From assembly GCA_016938815.1 (NCBI GenBank), contig JAFGTX010000380.1, forward strand, positions 1 through 38,262: a stretch of 38,262 bases of DNA, written 5' to 3'. The position numbers were made by a program, and so were the translations under genes. The notes below the pieces were generated by a model, which saw only the letters and a program-made list of their open reading frames with translations, searched no databases and had not been told where the DNA came from. The DNA is from Clostridia bacterium (GTDB lineage: Bacteria > Bacillota > Clostridia > Peptostreptococcales > Acidaminobacteraceae). Shown here one piece after another: positions 36,758 to 38,262 of the stretch (the stretch's first letter is position 1; the number at the start of each line of letters is the position of its first letter).

Positions 36758-37993
36758 TTATAGTGACTCTCTCTGAAGTGGCATCGACATACATCTTGGA
36801 CCACCTCTACCTCTCGATAGTTCCGAAGACGGCATGATGTGTAGCTTAATACCTGATTTATCGAGTAATTCGTTGGTTACGTGGTTTCTGGAATAGACTA
36901 CCACTTCACCCGGGCAAAGCGCCAAGGTATTGGAGCCATCGTTCCATTGTTCCCTTGCAGCATCGATACCTTTCTTGCCGCCACAACGAATCAACGTTAC
37001 CGCATCCAGTTCCAAATACTTAGCCAAAACCCTATCTAGTTCCATCGTTTCCTCTGTGATTTTCACATCACCGTCGCTATTAATCTTTGTCAACGAAAAG
37101 ACTTGTAATGGGCCTTCAATCTCTGGATGAATGGTAAACTTATCATAATCCACCATGGTGAATACCGTATCTAAATGCATAAAAGCACGTGTTTTCGGAA
37201 TATTGAATGCCAATACCGTTTCAAATGACTCGTTCGCTTTGAATATATTACGCGCAAGCCCTTCAATCGCTTCTGCATCTGTTCGCTGAGAAATACCAAT
37301 TGCGACCACTTTATCACTGAGTATCAGCTCGTCTCCGCCTTCAATGGCGTAGTAATTGTCTCTGTCGTACCAATAGGATAAATCGACATCTTTAAACATC
37401 GCATGATGGTTAAAGATATACTTGGCAAACAAGGTCTCTCTGCAACGTGTTACGGTACGCATGTGATTCAAGGAAACACCGCTGCCAATCGTTGCGAATG
37501 GGTCTCTAGTAAAATACAAATTCGGCATTGGATCAATGATGAAAGGATAATCGGTCGTAATTCGATCCGCCAAAGTGCGGCCACCTGAGAACTCCAATTC
37601 TTCCTTACGAAGACCTGCCATCATCTTATCTACCATTGCTTTGTTGTCTTTAAAGGCGTTAAAATAATCTTTTACCGCCTGTTCTTTGTCATGTCCGTGG
37701 ATGTCTGCTTCCCTTATAAAGTCTCTTAGGAATAGTTCTTTAATCGCTTTCTCTTCAATGGCTTCTGCAACCATTTCTTCCAGATAGAAAACCTCTACAC
37801 CATTCTTTTTGAAAATATCTGCAAAAGCATCATGTTCTGCACGTGCAATTTCCAAATAAGGTATGTCATCAAACAATAATCTGTCCATTAGCTCTGGCGT
37901 TAAATTCTCTACTTCTTTTCCTGGTCTGTGTAGGAGCACTTTTTTTAACTTTCCAATCTCCGAATACACACTTAGGGGACTTTTCTTTGACAT
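36758..37993 (-). CDS. arcA: arginine deiminase
   Basis: 411 residues. It hydrolyses arginine to citrulline and ammonia. Guanidino-modifying fold features: [15 protein letters not shown] at the N-terminus, [32 protein letters not shown] and the catalytic cysteine C401 in [20 protein letters not shown] lies before the ATG. It is the first gene of arcABC; no arginine-ornithine antiporter (arcD) is present in the window, though one could lie beyond the right edge. Confidence 0.98.
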   Translation of the reverse strand: MSKKSPLSVYSEIGKLKKVLLHRPGKEVENLTPELMDRLLFDDIPYLEIARAEHDAFADIFKKNGVEVFYLEEMVAEAIEEKAIKELFLRDFIREADIHGHDKEQAVKDYFNAFKDNKAMVDKMMAGLRKEELEFSGGRTLADRITTDYPFIIDPMPNLYFTRDPFATIGSGVSLNHMRTVTRCRETLFAKYIFNHHAMFKDVDLSYWYDRDNYYAIEGGDELILSDKVVAIGISQRTDAEAIEGLARNIFKANESFETVLAFNIPKTRAFMHLDTVFTMVDYDKFTIHPEIEGPLQVFSLTKINSDGDVKITEETMELDRVLAKYLELDAVTLIRCGGKKGIDAAREQWNDGSNTLALCPGEVVVYSRNHVTNELLDKSGIKLHIMPSSELSRGRGGPRCMSMPLQRESL

Positions 37994-38063
37994 AGAAACA
38001 CCTCTTTACTTTAAATACATCCCATAAATTAACATTTTATTCATCTTCCCTTTTTCCACAACA

Positions 38064-38092
38064 AGTATAACACCGATATATTTTCTTTTCAA
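38064..38092 (-). promoter_or_regulatory. sigma-A promoter of the arcABC operon
   Basis: On the minus strand TTGAAA (38092-38087) and TATACT (38069-38064) are separated by exactly 17 bases, each with five of six consensus matches. Transcription would start near 38057, about 65 bases before arcA. Confidence 0.72.
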
Positions 38093-38112
38093 TGCTTGTA
38101 TTTTCAATGCTT
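38086..38112. repeat. tandem TTTTCAATGCTT direct repeat at the arc promoter
   Basis: TTTTCAATGCTT occurs at 38086-38097 and 38101-38112, 15 bases apart. The first copy covers the -35 element. It may be a regulator site or a duplicated -35 region. Confidence 0.5.
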
Positions 38113-38163
38113 TTACATTTTTTTGAAATCTTTGCTTTTTTCTGAATATTCATCCGTTGAATA

Positions 38164-38211
38164 AAGTACCAATATATGGACATCGTTTTGCAATCCAATA
38201 TATTGGTACTT
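38164..38211. promoter_or_regulatory. long inverted repeat upstream of arcA
   Basis: AAGTACCAATATAT (38164-38177) and ATATATTGGTACTT (38198-38211) are perfect 14-bp arms around a 20-base spacer. TGGA/TCCA can extend the pairing with one bulge. The right arm contains the perfect 12-bp palindrome CCAATATATTGG, and the left arm carries a one-base-shorter version of it. It lies about 72-120 bases upstream of the arc -35 and has no T-run on either side, so paired operator sites are more likely than a terminator. Confidence 0.6.
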
Positions 38212-38262
38212 CTATATAGATAGACAAATTTACCATTATCTAAATTATCTGAATATTAATCA

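Noticed and set aside
38143-38152. ArgR/AhrC box (TGAATATTCA) upstream of arcA
   Set aside because: The half-sites TGAAT and ATTCA abut directly, whereas ARG boxes have about four bases between them; a second, weaker TGAATATTAA at 38251 does not rescue it.
1-38262. CRISPR arrays, insertion sequences, phage genes, rRNA or tRNA genes
   Set aside because: No regularly spaced repeats, transposase or integrase motifs, or tRNA/rRNA-like segments were seen on either strand.

Overview
The window reads as chromosome of a low-to-moderate GC, Gram-positive, anaerobic amino-acid-fermenting bacterium of the Clostridia. The evidence is: strong AGGAGG-type ribosome binding sites, compact co-directional operons, an S-layer-homology (SLH) surface protein, the complete lysine aminomutase gene set of the lysine fermentation pathway, and an arginine deiminase operon. 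A genus in or near Acidaminobacter/Fusibacter is a guess from this gene set, not something the sequence proves. All recognised genes but one (a 59-residue zinc-ribbon protein) lie on the minus strand, so transcription runs from high to low coordinates.

Layout from high to low coordinates. (a) 38262-34667: arcA-arcB-arcC (arginine to ornithine, CO2, ammonia and ATP) with a good sigma-A promoter, a long inverted repeat upstream and a strong terminator. (b) 34606-32554: ispE, a GntR/FCD regulator and a DUF1934 protein. (c) 32570-31059: a PAS-AAA-Fis regulator of the sigma-54 activator class. (d) 30999-23071: kdd-kamA-kamB-kamC-kamD-kamE, preceded by a textbook -24/-12 (sigma-54) promoter and closed by a terminator. 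The operon makes both lysine aminomutases, the B12-enzyme reactivation proteins and 3,5-diaminohexanoate dehydrogenase. The next pathway genes (kce, kal) are absent. kamA is flanked by two long perfect inverted repeats. (e) 22952-13243: a hexitol PTS region with mtlA (IICB), mtlR, mtlA (IICBA), a 1-phosphofructokinase-type kinase, a SorE/YggP-like zinc dehydrogenase, ptsH and ptsI. It contains no mtlD. (f) 13155-11076: a dCache methyl-accepting chemotaxis protein and a bidirectional terminator. (g) 11038-10476: a small plus-strand zinc-ribbon gene and a structured, terminator-bearing minus-strand intergenic region. (h) 10341-1: a three-gene operon for exported surface proteins: a 2285-residue IPT/TIG-repeat protein, a 1006-residue SLH-anchored protein, and a third exported protein cut off by the window edge.

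The genes describe a cell that gains energy from arginine and lysine under dedicated control and can import a mannitol-like hexitol. The gene set suggests an unusual hexitol route in which oxidation next to the phosphate gives fructose 1-phosphate, then fructose 1,6-bisphosphate. That route, the sigma-54 control of lysine fermentation, the hairpins around kamA, the structured RNA candidate at 10543-10690 and the large surface-protein operon are the points most worth following up.
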